Below, piece after piece: positions 31,620 through 39,079 of a stretch of 39,079 nucleotides of DNA. The notes beneath the pieces were generated by a model. That model made no database searches, had not been told where the DNA came from, and saw only the letters and a program-made list of their open reading frames with translations. The DNA comes from Sphingomonas_R sp036387535 (GTDB lineage Bacteria; Pseudomonadota; Alphaproteobacteria; Sphingomonadales; Sphingomonadaceae). The first letter of the stretch is position 1. Every line of letters starts with the position of its first letter. A program made the position numbers and the translations under genes. The stretch is taken from the NCBI RefSeq assembly GCF_036387535.1, contig NZ_DASVTO010000005.1, forward strand, positions 1 through 39,079. The letters are read 5' to 3'.

Positions 31620-33395
31620 TCAACCGACCCCGTCCACCACCCGGATCGACAGCTCCCGCAACTGCTTCGGCGTCGCTGGCGCCGGTGCCTGCATCATCAG
31701 GTCCTCGGCGCGCTGGTTCATCGGGAACAGCACGACTTCGCGGATGTTCGGCTCCTCCGCCAGCAGCATGACGATCCGGTCGATCCCCGGCGCGGACCCG
31801 CCATGCGGCGGCGCGCCATATTTGAACGCGTTCATCATGCCGGAGAAGCTCGCATCCACATCCGCCTGGCTGTAACCCGCGATCTCGAATGCCTTGTACA
31901 TGATTTCCGGCTTGTGGTTCCGGATCGCACCACTGGAGAGTTCAACTCCGTTACAGACGATATCATATTGATACGCCAGGATATCGAGCGGATCCATCGT
32001 CTCCAGCGCGTGCAGTTCGCCCTGGGGCATGGAGAAGGGATTGTGGCTGAAATCGACCTTCTTGGCGTCCTCGTCATATTCGAACATCGGAAAGTCGACG
32101 ACCCAGCAGAATTTGAACACGCCCTCCTCGATCAGGCCGAGTTCCTCGGCCGTCCGCGTCCGCGCCGCCCCCGCCAGCTTGGCGGTCGGCAATTCCTTGC
32201 CCGCCGCGAAGAACACGCCGTCGTTCGGCCCCAGCCCCAGCGCCGCGATCAGCTTGGCCGTCGCCTCTTCGCCGTGGTTCTTCGCGATCGGACCGGCCGG
32301 CACGCCGTCCTTCATGTTGATATAGCCCAGACCGGCATGGCCACCCGCCCGTGCCCAGTCGTTCATGTCGTCGAAGAACTTCCGGCTCTTCGCCCCCGCG
32401 CCCGGCGCCGGGATCGCGCGGACCGCGCCGCCACCCTCCACGATCCGCGCGAACAGGCCGAAGCCCGATCCGACGAAATGCTCGGTCACGTCGATGATCT
32501 CGATCGGGTTGCGCAGGTCTGGCTTGTCCGATCCGTACCGCAGCATGGAATCGCGATAGGCGATGCGCGGGAACGGCGCCGGCGTCACCGTCCGGCCCTT
32601 GGCGAACTCCTCGAAAATGCCGTGCAGTACCGGCTCGATCGCTGCGAAAACATCGTCTTGCGTGACGAAGCTCATCTCGAAATCAAGCTGGTAGAACTCG
32701 CCTGGTGAACGGTCCGCGCGCGCGTCCTCGTCCCGGAAACAGGGCGCGATCTGGAAATAACGATCAAATCCGGCGACCATCAGCAGCTGCTTGAACATCT
32801 GCGGCGCCTGCGGCAGCGCGTAGAATTTGCCCGGATGCACCCGGCTCGGCACCAGATAGTCGCGCGCGCCTTCCGGCGATGACGCGGTCAGGATCGGGGT
32901 CTGGAATTCCATGAATCCCTGATCGATCATCCGCCGTCGGATGCTGGCGATCACGTTCGATCGCAGCACGATATTCTGGTGGATGCGCTCGCGCCGCAGG
33001 TCGAGAAAGCGATATCGCAGCCGGATATCCTCGGGATAATCCTGGTCGCCCGCCACCGGCATCGGTAACTCCTGCGCCGCCGACTGCACGGTGACGGCAT
33101 CCGCCACCACCTCGATCGCGCCGGTGGCAAGGTTCGGATTGGTCGCGTCCGGTCCGCGCGCCACCACCGTGCCTTCGATGGTAACCACCGATTCGGCCCG
33201 CAACCCGTCCAGGATGCGCAAGGCTTCGCTGTCCGCCTTCGCCACGATCTGGGTCAGTCCGTAATGATCGCGCAGATCGACGAACAGCACGCCACCATGG
33301 TCGCGCTTGCGATGGATCCAGCCGGAAAGGCGAACGGTCTCGCCGACGTCGCTTTCGCGAAGGGCGGCGCAGGTGTGCGAGCGATAGGCGTGCAT
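31620..33395 (-). CDS. aspS: Aspartate--tRNA ligase
   Basis: AspRS charges tRNA-Asp, and tRNA-Asn too where it is non-discriminating and GatCAB is present; which applies here is not visible. The 591-residue bacterial-type class IIb enzyme has an N-terminal OB fold (V-R-L-S-G-W-I-H-R-K-R-D-H-G-G-V-L-F-V-D-L-R-D), motif 1 (I-R-R-x-M-I-D-Q-G-F-M-E-F-Q-T-P), motif 2 (F-D-R-Y-F-Q-I-A-P-C-F-R-D-E-D-A-R-A-D-R), the GAD insertion (about 300-420) and motif 3 (A-P-G-I-D-R-I-V-M-L). The size is normal for the family. It is divergent from rnd, with 89 bases between. Confidence 0.97.
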   Translation of the reverse strand: MHAYRSHTCAALRESDVGETVRLSGWIHRKRDHGGVLFVDLRDHYGLTQIVAKADSEALRILDGLRAESVVTIEGTVVARGPDATNPNLATGAIEVVADAVTVQSAAQELPMPVAGDQDYPEDIRLRYRFLDLRRERIHQNIVLRSNVIASIRRRMIDQGFMEFQTPILTASSPEGARDYLVPSRVHPGKFYALPQAPQMFKQLLMVAGFDRYFQIAPCFRDEDARADRSPGEFYQLDFEMSFVTQDDVFAAIEPVLHGIFEEFAKGRTVTPAPFPRIAYRDSMLRYGSDKPDLRNPIEIIDVTEHFVGSGFGLFARIVEGGGAVRAIPAPGAGAKSRKFFDDMNDWARAGGHAGLGYINMKDGVPAGPIAKNHGEEATAKLIAALGLGPNDGVFFAAGKELPTAKLAGAARTRTAEELGLIEEGVFKFCWVVDFPMFEYDEDAKKVDFSHNPFSMPQGELHALETMDPLDILAYQYDIVCNGVELSSGAIRNHKPEIMYKAFEIAGYSQADVDASFSGMMNAFKYGAPPHGGSAPGIDRIVMLLAEEPNIREVVLFPMNQRAEDLMMQAPAPATPKQLRELSIRVVDGVG

Positions 33396-33484
33396 GACAT
33401 CAACTTTTTGGTGAAACGGGATGCCGCCGCTTCACGCGTGCGCCCGCGGTTTGTCAAGGCGCGTACAGCCGCTATGACGGGCGC

Positions 33485-34684
33485 ATGAAGATCCATCCCC
33501 TGATCACCGACAGCCAGACCCTTGCCGATCTCTGTGCCCGTCTCGCCCGATCGCCGTTCGTGGCGGTCGACACCGAATTCATGCGCGAAAATACCTACTG
33601 GCCCGAACTCTGCCTGATCCAGATCGGCGATGCCGAGGAAGCGGCCGCGATCGACCCTAAGGCCAAGGGGCTGGACATGACCCCGCTGATGGACCTGATG
33701 GTGGAAAACATGGACGTATTGAAGGTATTCCATGCCGGCGGCCAGGATCTGGAGATCATTCACAACATCACCGGCAAGACACCCTACCCACTGTTCGATA
33801 CGCAGATCGCGGCGATGGCGCTCGGCATGGGGGAACAGATCGGCTATTCCAACCTCGTCGAAAGCATGGTGGGTGTGAAGCTCGACAAGGGGGCCCGCTT
33901 CACCGACTGGGCCCGCCGCCCGCTCGACAAGCGCCAGATCGACTATGCGATCGGCGATGTCACCTATCTGGCGCAGATCTTCCCGAAGATGCTCGGCAAG
34001 CTCAAGCGCCAGGGCCGCGGTGCGTGGCTGGATCAGGAGATGGAGCGGCTTGGCGATCCGGCGAGCTATGTGAACATTCCCGATCTCGCCTGGCTGCGGA
34101 TCAAGATGCCCAGCCGCAAGCCCGAAGTGCTCGGCCGGTTGAAGGCGATCGCCGCCTGGCGCGAACGCGAGGCGCAGCAGAAGAACCTGCCCCGCGGTCG
34201 CCTGATCAAGGACGAGACGATCGCCGACATCGCTGCGCACCCGCCGGTTGCACAAGGCGATCTCGGTCGCGTTCGTGGCCTGTCCCCCAGCTGGGCCTCG
34301 AACGAGATCGGCGCGCGCCTGCTCAAGGTCATCCAGGATGCGACCCCGCTACCCGACTCCGAAATGCCCCCGCGCGAGGATCGCAAGCCCGGCCTTGGCA
34401 AGGACGGCGCACTGGTCGCCGACCTTCTTAAACTGCTGCTCAAGATCCGCGCCCGCGATGCCGACGTCGCGTCCAAACTGATCGCCCGCGCCGACGAACT
34501 CGAACTGCTCGCCGCCGGCCGCCGCGACGGCCTGTCGATGCTGGAAGGCTGGCGCTACGAACAGTTCGGCCGCGACGCGCTCGACCTGGTGGAAGGCCGC
34601 CTCGCCTTCGCGGTCGTCAACGGCAAACTCACCATGACCCGCACCGCGCTCGAAAGTGATCTGGACCACGTCATCCCGGGCTGA
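33485..34684 (+). CDS. rnd: Ribonuclease D
   Basis: RNase D is a 3'-5' exoribonuclease that trims tRNA and other stable RNA ends. The 399-residue product has the DEDDy nuclease domain (about 1-170): V-D-T-E-F-M-R with D29 and E31, the aspartate of F-H-A-G-G-Q-D-L-E near 85, and D-V-T-Y-L near 157-161. An HRDC-type domain (about 210-290) follows, with P-R-G-R-L-I-K-D-E-T-I-A-D-I-A, and then a C-terminal helical part. It is the only plus-strand gene between aspS and the polyphosphate genes; a 29-bp repeat lies about 100 bases past its stop. Confidence 0.96.
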   Translation: MKIHPLITDSQTLADLCARLARSPFVAVDTEFMRENTYWPELCLIQIGDAEEAAAIDPKAKGLDMTPLMDLMVENMDVLKVFHAGGQDLEIIHNITGKTPYPLFDTQIAAMALGMGEQIGYSNLVESMVGVKLDKGARFTDWARRPLDKRQIDYAIGDVTYLAQIFPKMLGKLKRQGRGAWLDQEMERLGDPASYVNIPDLAWLRIKMPSRKPEVLGRLKAIAAWREREAQQKNLPRGRLIKDETIADIAAHPPVAQGDLGRVRGLSPSWASNEIGARLLKVIQDATPLPDSEMPPREDRKPGLGKDGALVADLLKLLLKIRARDADVASKLIARADELELLAAGRRDGLSMLEGWRYEQFGRDALDLVEGRLAFAVVNGKLTMTRTALESDLDHVIPG

Positions 34685-34782
34685 AAGGTTCAAGGCAAAT
34701 CAGCAACGGCGATGTTTGAGTGATCCCCATCAGCCCGGTCGGTTCGCGTTTCCTCGCCAACCCTTCGGTTTAAGATCCCCGA

Positions 34783-34811
34783 CCTCCGTTCGGTTCGAGC
34801 CTGTCGAGAAC
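34783..34811. repeat. Dispersed 29-bp intergenic repeat, copy 2
   Basis: This is identical over 29 bases to 30162-30190, in the same orientation, and lies between the rnd and ppx 3' ends. The match covers only this block; the flanks differ. It may serve as a convergent-gene hairpin or be a small REP-like element. Confidence 0.8.
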
Positions 34812-34855
34812 CCATCAAAGCTGATCGACCAACTCGAATCCACCAACCAGCGCTC

Positions 34856-36352
34856 TTACCCCACCGCCAGCACCGGCTTGCGCCCCAGCGCGGTCGCCAG
34901 GGATTTCAGCCGGCGCTCGACGGTTTCCCCGGCCAGATCGCCGCAATCGGCGGGCAGTGTCAGCCGTACCGCATCGGCCGTCAGGTCCAGCGCGCTGCCC
35001 TGCAACGGCCCCGCGACGCCGCCCGACAGGCGCTGTCCCAGCCGCATGGCCAGGCCCCAGCGGTCCGCCATCGCCTTGTCCTCCGGCGTGAACAGATGAT
35101 CCAACAGCGGTACCGGCAACGTGCCGCCAAAGCTGGTATAGAGTGCGCGCGCCATCAGTGCCCGGCCACGGGCGTCGATCCCGACCCAATTGCCGTGCAG
35201 CGCGGTTTCCAGCCCGCGTTCGGCGCGAAATTCGGGATGCGCGCGCCACCCTACATCCGCAAGCAGGCAGGCGGCATGCCGGATCCGGGCATCCTCCGCG
35301 CCCTCCTGCGGGAATAGCGGCGCGATCCAGCGATCGAGCAGGTCGCCATGCTCCGGAAACCGTCCCTGCCGGATGCCTTCCTCGCGCGCGGCGGTGACCA
35401 GCGGATCCTCGCGCCGCTGCGCCTCCGACAGCGCCGCATGCAGCAATCCCTCGCGCAGGCCGTACGCCGACGCGATCAGCGAGCTTGACTGCAACTGGCG
35501 CACGACGACGCTCAGCAGCGCGGCGGCATCAGGCAAGGTCGGCATGCGCGACGTCGACAGCCCGACCACCTCACGCAGCCGCTTTTTGTCGATCTGCGCC
35601 AGCACGCGCACCAGCCGCGCCGCGCGGTCCGCCGGCATGCGATAATGATGGATGATCGGCAGCGGCCAATCCTCCAGATACATGTCGAGCCGCGCCAGCG
35701 CGCGCCACGACCCCCCGACCAGGTAAAGCGGCAGGCCGAGCGGCAGATCGGTCCACCCCGCCGCCTCCAATCCGCTGGCGACGGTACGGTCCAGCACCCC
35801 CCGCCCCTGTGCCCGGATCGCGCCCAACCGCAATACGCCCAGCGGCAACGACAATTTCTGATGCACCGCGCCGTCACGAACGCGGATCAGTTCCAGGCTG
35901 CCACCACCCAGATCGCCGACGATCCCGTCGGCACCGGGTATCCCGGCCAGCACCCCCATGCCCGCCATCGTCGCTTCGGCATCGCCCGACAGCAATTCCA
36001 CATCGAGCCCCAGCGCCGCGATCTGCTGCAGGAACGCGGCACCGTTGCGGGCATCGCGTACCGCCGCGGTCGCGACCGTGCGCAGCGTCGCCACCTGCAT
36101 CTGCCGCGCCAGCGTCGCGAACCGGGCCAGCGCCACCAGCCCGCGCGCCATGCCCTCTTCGGCCAGCGCGCCGTCCTTGGTCAGGCCCTTGCCAAGCCCG
36201 GCCATCACCTTCTCGTTGAACAGGATCACCGGTGTCCGGGTCGGCGCGTCATAGACGACCAGTCGGATCGAATTTGACCCGATATCAATGATCCCGATGC
36301 GACCGGGCGCGGACGCGGCCTCATCCTTGCGACGGAATAGGGGTAGGGCCAT
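34856..36352 (-). CDS. ppx: Exopolyphosphatase (Ppx/GppA family)
   Basis: Ppx removes terminal phosphate from polyphosphate; family members may also hydrolyse pppGpp. The 498-residue protein has the ASKHA-type phosphatase core: I-I-D-I-G-S-N-S-I-R-L-V-V-Y near 20-33, the catalytic glutamate region (A-T-A-A-V-R-D-A-R-N-G), V-G-D-L-G-G-G-S-L-E-L-I near 145-157, and a C-terminal HD-like helical domain (about 310-498). It follows ppk1 in the same direction with a 204-base gap holding a large inverted repeat, so synthesis and breakdown of the polymer may be coregulated. Ppx versus GppA activity cannot be separated by sequence alone; context favours Ppx. Confidence 0.9.
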   Translation of the reverse strand: MALPLFRRKDEAASAPGRIGIIDIGSNSIRLVVYDAPTRTPVILFNEKVMAGLGKGLTKDGALAEEGMARGLVALARFATLARQMQVATLRTVATAAVRDARNGAAFLQQIAALGLDVELLSGDAEATMAGMGVLAGIPGADGIVGDLGGGSLELIRVRDGAVHQKLSLPLGVLRLGAIRAQGRGVLDRTVASGLEAAGWTDLPLGLPLYLVGGSWRALARLDMYLEDWPLPIIHHYRMPADRAARLVRVLAQIDKKRLREVVGLSTSRMPTLPDAAALLSVVVRQLQSSSLIASAYGLREGLLHAALSEAQRREDPLVTAAREEGIRQGRFPEHGDLLDRWIAPLFPQEGAEDARIRHAACLLADVGWRAHPEFRAERGLETALHGNWVGIDARGRALMARALYTSFGGTLPVPLLDHLFTPEDKAMADRWGLAMRLGQRLSGGVAGPLQGSALDLTADAVRLTLPADCGDLAGETVERRLKSLATALGRKPVLAVG

Positions 36353-36390
36353 GCCGCGGGAGTTAGCCGAGAAGGAGGGAATGTGGAAGC

Positions 36391-36445
36391 CCTCTCCCTC
36401 CTTCTTACCCTCCCCTTCCGGGAGAGGGTAAGAAGGAGGGAGAGG
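36391..36445. repeat. Perfect 22-bp inverted repeat between ppk1 and ppx
   Basis: Arms 36391-36412 and 36424-36445 are exact reverse complements (starting CCTCTCCCTCC). The 11-base centre contains CCC-TTCC-GGG, so the stem can extend to a total of 25 pairs around a single bulged A. It would form a very stable RNA hairpin in a ppk1-ppx transcript. A second, weaker GAGAGGG hairpin lies at about 36507-36531. Confidence 0.85.
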
Positions 36446-36556
36446 CCGATCCCGTCACACAACCCGAAGCCTGTGACCCGATTCTTTCCTCACCCTGCCA
36501 TTCGCAAGGGCGAAGGGACCCCTCTCTTTCGTGCAGGGAGAGGGCAAGGAAAAACA

Positions 36557-38743
36557 CTAAGCCCCGCGCTTCAGGCTCAGCTTCGGCACCGCACCGCTTC
36601 GCGCCTCGCCCCGGCCCGATAGCGACGGATTGGTCATGAAGTAGCGGTGGAGGTTGAAATGCCGCCGCCCGGTGTGCACGCGCTCATAATCGCCGTCGGC
36701 CTGCAATTGCCAGCTCTGCTCGTCGTCGATCAGGTTGGCGACCATCACCTGTTCCAGGATCTGCGCATGCACGGTCGCATTCTCGATCGGCAGAAGATAT
36801 TCCACGCGCCGGTCGAAGTTGCGCGGCATCCAGTCGGCGGAGGAGATATAGACCTTCGCCTGCCGGTTCGGCAGCGCCGCGCCGTTCCCGAAGCACATGA
36901 TCCGGCTATGTTCCAGGAACCGCCCGACGATCGATCGCACGCGGATATTGTCGCTCAATCCCGGCACGCCGGGACGCAGGCAGCATATGCCGCGGATGAT
37001 GCAGTCGATCTGCACCCCCGCCGCACTCGCCCGGTACAGCTTCTCGATGATCGCCGGATCGACCAGCGAGTTCATCTTGATCCAGATTGACCCTTCGCCG
37101 CCGGCGCGCGCGATGTCGATCTCGGCGTCGATCAGCTCGGCCAACCTTTCGCGCAACCCCATCGGGGAAATCGTCAGCAATTCCATGTCATGCGGTTCGA
37201 CATAGCCGGTGATATAGTTGAACAGCCGCGCGGCATCGCGCCCGGCGCGCGGATCGGCGGTGAAGAAGCTGAGATCGGTATAGATGCGCGCCGTCACCGG
37301 GTGATAATTGCCGGTGCCGAAATGACAGTAGGTGCGGTAGGTTCCGTTTTCGCGCCGCACCACCATCGATACCTTGGCATGCGTCTTCCAGTCGATGAAC
37401 CCATAGACCACCTGGACGCCCGCGCGCTCCAGCTGGCTGGCCCACATCAGATTCTGTTCCTCGTCGAACCGCGCCTTCAGCTCGACGACCGCAGTGACCG
37501 ACTTGCCCGCCTCGGCCGCGTCAACCAGCGCGCGGATCACCGCCGACTGCTTGCCGGCGCGGTACAGCGTCTGCTTGATCGCGACCACGTCCGGATCCTG
37601 CGCCGCCTGTTTCAGGAAGGCGAGCACGACGTCGAACGACTCGTACGGGTGATGGACGACGATGTCCTTCGACCGGATCGCCGCGAAACAGTCGCCGCCA
37701 TGTTCCCGGATCCGTTCGGGAAACCGCGGATTGAAGAGCGGGAATTTCAGGTCCGGCCGATCCTCGTCAACCAGCTGTTCCAGATCGGCGATCCCCAGGA
37801 AGCGCCCGGTATCGGTGATGATCGCGTCGCTGCCGCCAATCTCCTCCTTCACCAGCTTTTCCAGATCGTCGGGCATCCCGACTTCCATCACCAGCAGGAT
37901 CACGCGCCCCTTGCGCCGCCGCTTGATCGCGGATCGGAAGTAGCGGACCAGATCCTCCGCTTCCTCCTCCAGCTCGATATCGCTGTCACGGATGATCCGG
38001 AACGCGCCGTCGCCTTGCACCTCATATCCGGGGAACAGGACATTGGTGAACCGCCGGATCACGGTTTCGATCGCGACATAGCGCGCGCGGGGCCGCACGC
38101 CCTTGTCCATCTCCAGATCGGGCAAGCGCACGAAACTCGGCAGGGTCGCCGGCACCATCAGCAATTCGCGGATGGGCTCATCGTCGGCCAGCCGGCGCAG
38201 GTCGAAGATCAGGCTGAAACCCTTGTTCGGAATGAACGGAAACGGATGCGCCGGGTCCAGTGCCTGCGGCGTCAGCACCGCAAACACCTGTTCCCGGAAG
38301 AACCGCTCCAGCCACACGGTCTCGTCATCCCGGATCTCGGCCAGGTCGAGCACGTCCAGCCCCGCATCGGCCAGTTGCGCGCGCAGGCTGGTCCACACGC
38401 GCTGCTGCGCATCCATCAACCGGTCGGCACGCTCGGTGATGGCGGCCAGTTGCTGCGCCACGGTCAGCCCGTCGGGTGACCGCGTATCGACGTCCTGCAA
38501 CATCTGACCCTTCAGCCCCGCGACCCGGACCATGAAGAATTCATCGAGGTTGTTTCCGGAGATCGACAGGAAGCGCAGCCGTTCCAGCAACGGATGCGCC
38601 TCGTTGCACGCCTCGTCCAGCACGCGCTGGTTGAACGCCAGCCAGCTCAGCTCCCGGTTGAAATAGCGCTCACGGAGCGAAATCGGCGGTGCTGCAGGAT
38701 CAGGGAAGGCAGCGGGCGGGAGCGGGACAGCGGACGTTTCCAT
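36557..38743 (-). CDS. ppk1: Polyphosphate kinase 1
   Basis: Ppk1 makes long-chain polyphosphate from ATP. The 728-residue product is within the usual range. The N and head domains (Y-F-N-R-E-L-S-W-L-A-F-N-x-R-V-L-x-E-A) lead into the catalytic C1/C2 domains; the phosphorylated histidine is H474 in C-H-F-G-T-G-N-Y-H-P, with the second conserved histidine in F-L-E-H-S-R-I. Y-I-S-S-A-D-W-M-P-R-N-F and the R-R-V-E segment also match. It lies ten bases after hdaA and probably shares its transcript. ppx follows downstream. Confidence 0.96.
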   Translation of the reverse strand: METSAVPLPPAAFPDPAAPPISLRERYFNRELSWLAFNQRVLDEACNEAHPLLERLRFLSISGNNLDEFFMVRVAGLKGQMLQDVDTRSPDGLTVAQQLAAITERADRLMDAQQRVWTSLRAQLADAGLDVLDLAEIRDDETVWLERFFREQVFAVLTPQALDPAHPFPFIPNKGFSLIFDLRRLADDEPIRELLMVPATLPSFVRLPDLEMDKGVRPRARYVAIETVIRRFTNVLFPGYEVQGDGAFRIIRDSDIELEEEAEDLVRYFRSAIKRRRKGRVILLVMEVGMPDDLEKLVKEEIGGSDAIITDTGRFLGIADLEQLVDEDRPDLKFPLFNPRFPERIREHGGDCFAAIRSKDIVVHHPYESFDVVLAFLKQAAQDPDVVAIKQTLYRAGKQSAVIRALVDAAEAGKSVTAVVELKARFDEEQNLMWASQLERAGVQVVYGFIDWKTHAKVSMVVRRENGTYRTYCHFGTGNYHPVTARIYTDLSFFTADPRAGRDAARLFNYITGYVEPHDMELLTISPMGLRERLAELIDAEIDIARAGGEGSIWIKMNSLVDPAIIEKLYRASAAGVQIDCIIRGICCLRPGVPGLSDNIRVRSIVGRFLEHSRIMCFGNGAALPNRQAKVYISSADWMPRNFDRRVEYLLPIENATVHAQILEQVMVANLIDDEQSWQLQADGDYERVHTGRRHFNLHRYFMTNPSLSGRGEARSGAVPKLSLKRGA

Positions 38744-38753
38744 GACCGGGACC

Positions 38754-39079
38754 TTAGCGGATGTCCGATGACGCGTCGATGAATCCGCAGGCGATCAACG
38801 CGGTACGCGCCAAAGGGATGGTAAGACCCTGCTGACGCACCAGCGCGGCGCTGTCCAGTGCATCCACCACGCGTGCGATCGCGACATGGCTCCGGTCGAC
38901 CCGCGCCAGGATATAGCTTGCCACCAGTGGCGCCAGCGGCAGGCCGCGCGCACCCAGGCCTTTTGCCAGCAACGCCGCGGCCAGCGCGTCGTCGGGATCG
39001 CCGATCGCGACCGCAGGCGTCGCCCCCAGCCGCGAACGCAGGTCCGGCAGCGTCGCATGCCACAGCGGCGGCGGCCGAT
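38754..39079 (-). CDS. hdaA: DnaA regulatory inactivator HdaA, 3' part
   Basis: This is the C-terminal 108 residues of a DnaA-paralogue AAA+ protein (Hda/HdaA), which with the sliding clamp stimulates DnaA-ATP hydrolysis and limits re-initiation. The frame is open to the window edge. It contains P-P-P-L-W-H-A-T-L-P-D-L-R-S-R-L followed by the lid helices (L-V-A-S-Y-I-L-A-R-V-D-R-S), both typical of the alphaproteobacterial HdaA branch. There is no DnaA domain IV, as expected: the protein ends soon after the lid. The N-terminus with the clamp-binding motif is outside the window. The apparent TTG at 38972 is internal and not a start. Confidence 0.85.
   Translation of the reverse strand, partial: RPPPLWHATLPDLRSRLGATPAVAIGDPDDALAAALLAKGLGARGLPLAPLVASYILARVDRSHVAIARVVDALDSAALVRQQGLTIPLARTALIACGFIDASSDIR

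Noticed and set aside
1..39079. CRISPR arrays, phage genes, insertion sequences or secondary-metabolite clusters
   Set aside because: No regularly spaced repeats, transposase, integrase or modular synthase motifs were seen on either strand.

Overview
The window is a high-GC chromosomal segment from an alphaproteobacterium, most likely a Sphingomonas or close sphingomonad. The evidence is: dense coding with GTG and TTG starts; a CckA-type hybrid kinase near recA, followed by smpB and dapA; a GTTC-N7-GTTC alphaproteobacterial SOS box before recA; a TonB-dependent receptor of the sphingomonad/Caulobacter sugar-uptake type; and an ornithine decarboxylase beside a deoxyhypusine-synthase-like protein. 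That last pair fits the homospermidine polyamine profile of Sphingomonas sensu stricto. I see no phage, transposase, integrase, CRISPR array or plasmid function, so this is mostly core genome with one accessory-looking glycan island.

Layout. 1-3.9 kb: the end of a nitroreductase gene, a short GntR regulator and a large soluble hybrid histidine kinase with four PAS-like domains. 4-4.4 kb: a small DUF2934 protein with a possible stress-sigma promoter. 4.4-9.8 kb: a glycan locus, with a TonB-dependent receptor divergent from two exported glycosidases (GH5-like and GH43-like) whose genes overlap by stop/start. 9.8-11.5 kb: a soluble multi-PAS chemoreceptor-like protein with an unusually short signalling hairpin. 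11.9 kb: tRNA-Arg(ACG). 12-14.2 kb: a lipoprotein, an outer-membrane barrel protein and MtgA. 14.2-16.4 kb: the SRP RNA gene, dnaX and ybaB. 16.5-19 kb: the polyamine pair. 19.7-23.8 kb: recA, a single-domain response regulator and cckA. 23.9-28 kb: an M13 peptidase, DUF2062, smpB and dapA. 28.2-30.8 kb: an Slt-type lytic transglycosylase and greB. 30.7-39 kb: a PPK2, aspS, rnd, ppx, ppk1 and the 3' part of hdaA.

How the genes fit together. Polyphosphate metabolism is clustered: ppk1 and ppx lie on the same strand, and a PPK2-family kinase sits 3.3 kb from ppx beyond rnd and aspS. Replication and cell-cycle control recurs in recA, cckA, dnaX and hdaA. Cell-wall work is represented by mtgA and slt. 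The glycan island would import oligosaccharides through the receptor after surface or periplasmic cleavage; its substrate cannot be fixed from sequence alone, although the GH5-like plus GH43 pairing suggests a hemicellulose.

Most novelty candidates are modest. They are the DHS-like/ODC pair as a homospermidine route with a G8 tract in the predicted ODC promoter, the mini-hairpin PAS chemoreceptor, an AT-rich palindrome in the glycan-locus promoter region, an orphan receiver between SOS-controlled recA and cckA, and several inverted or dispersed intergenic repeats. No wholly new multi-gene system is evident.
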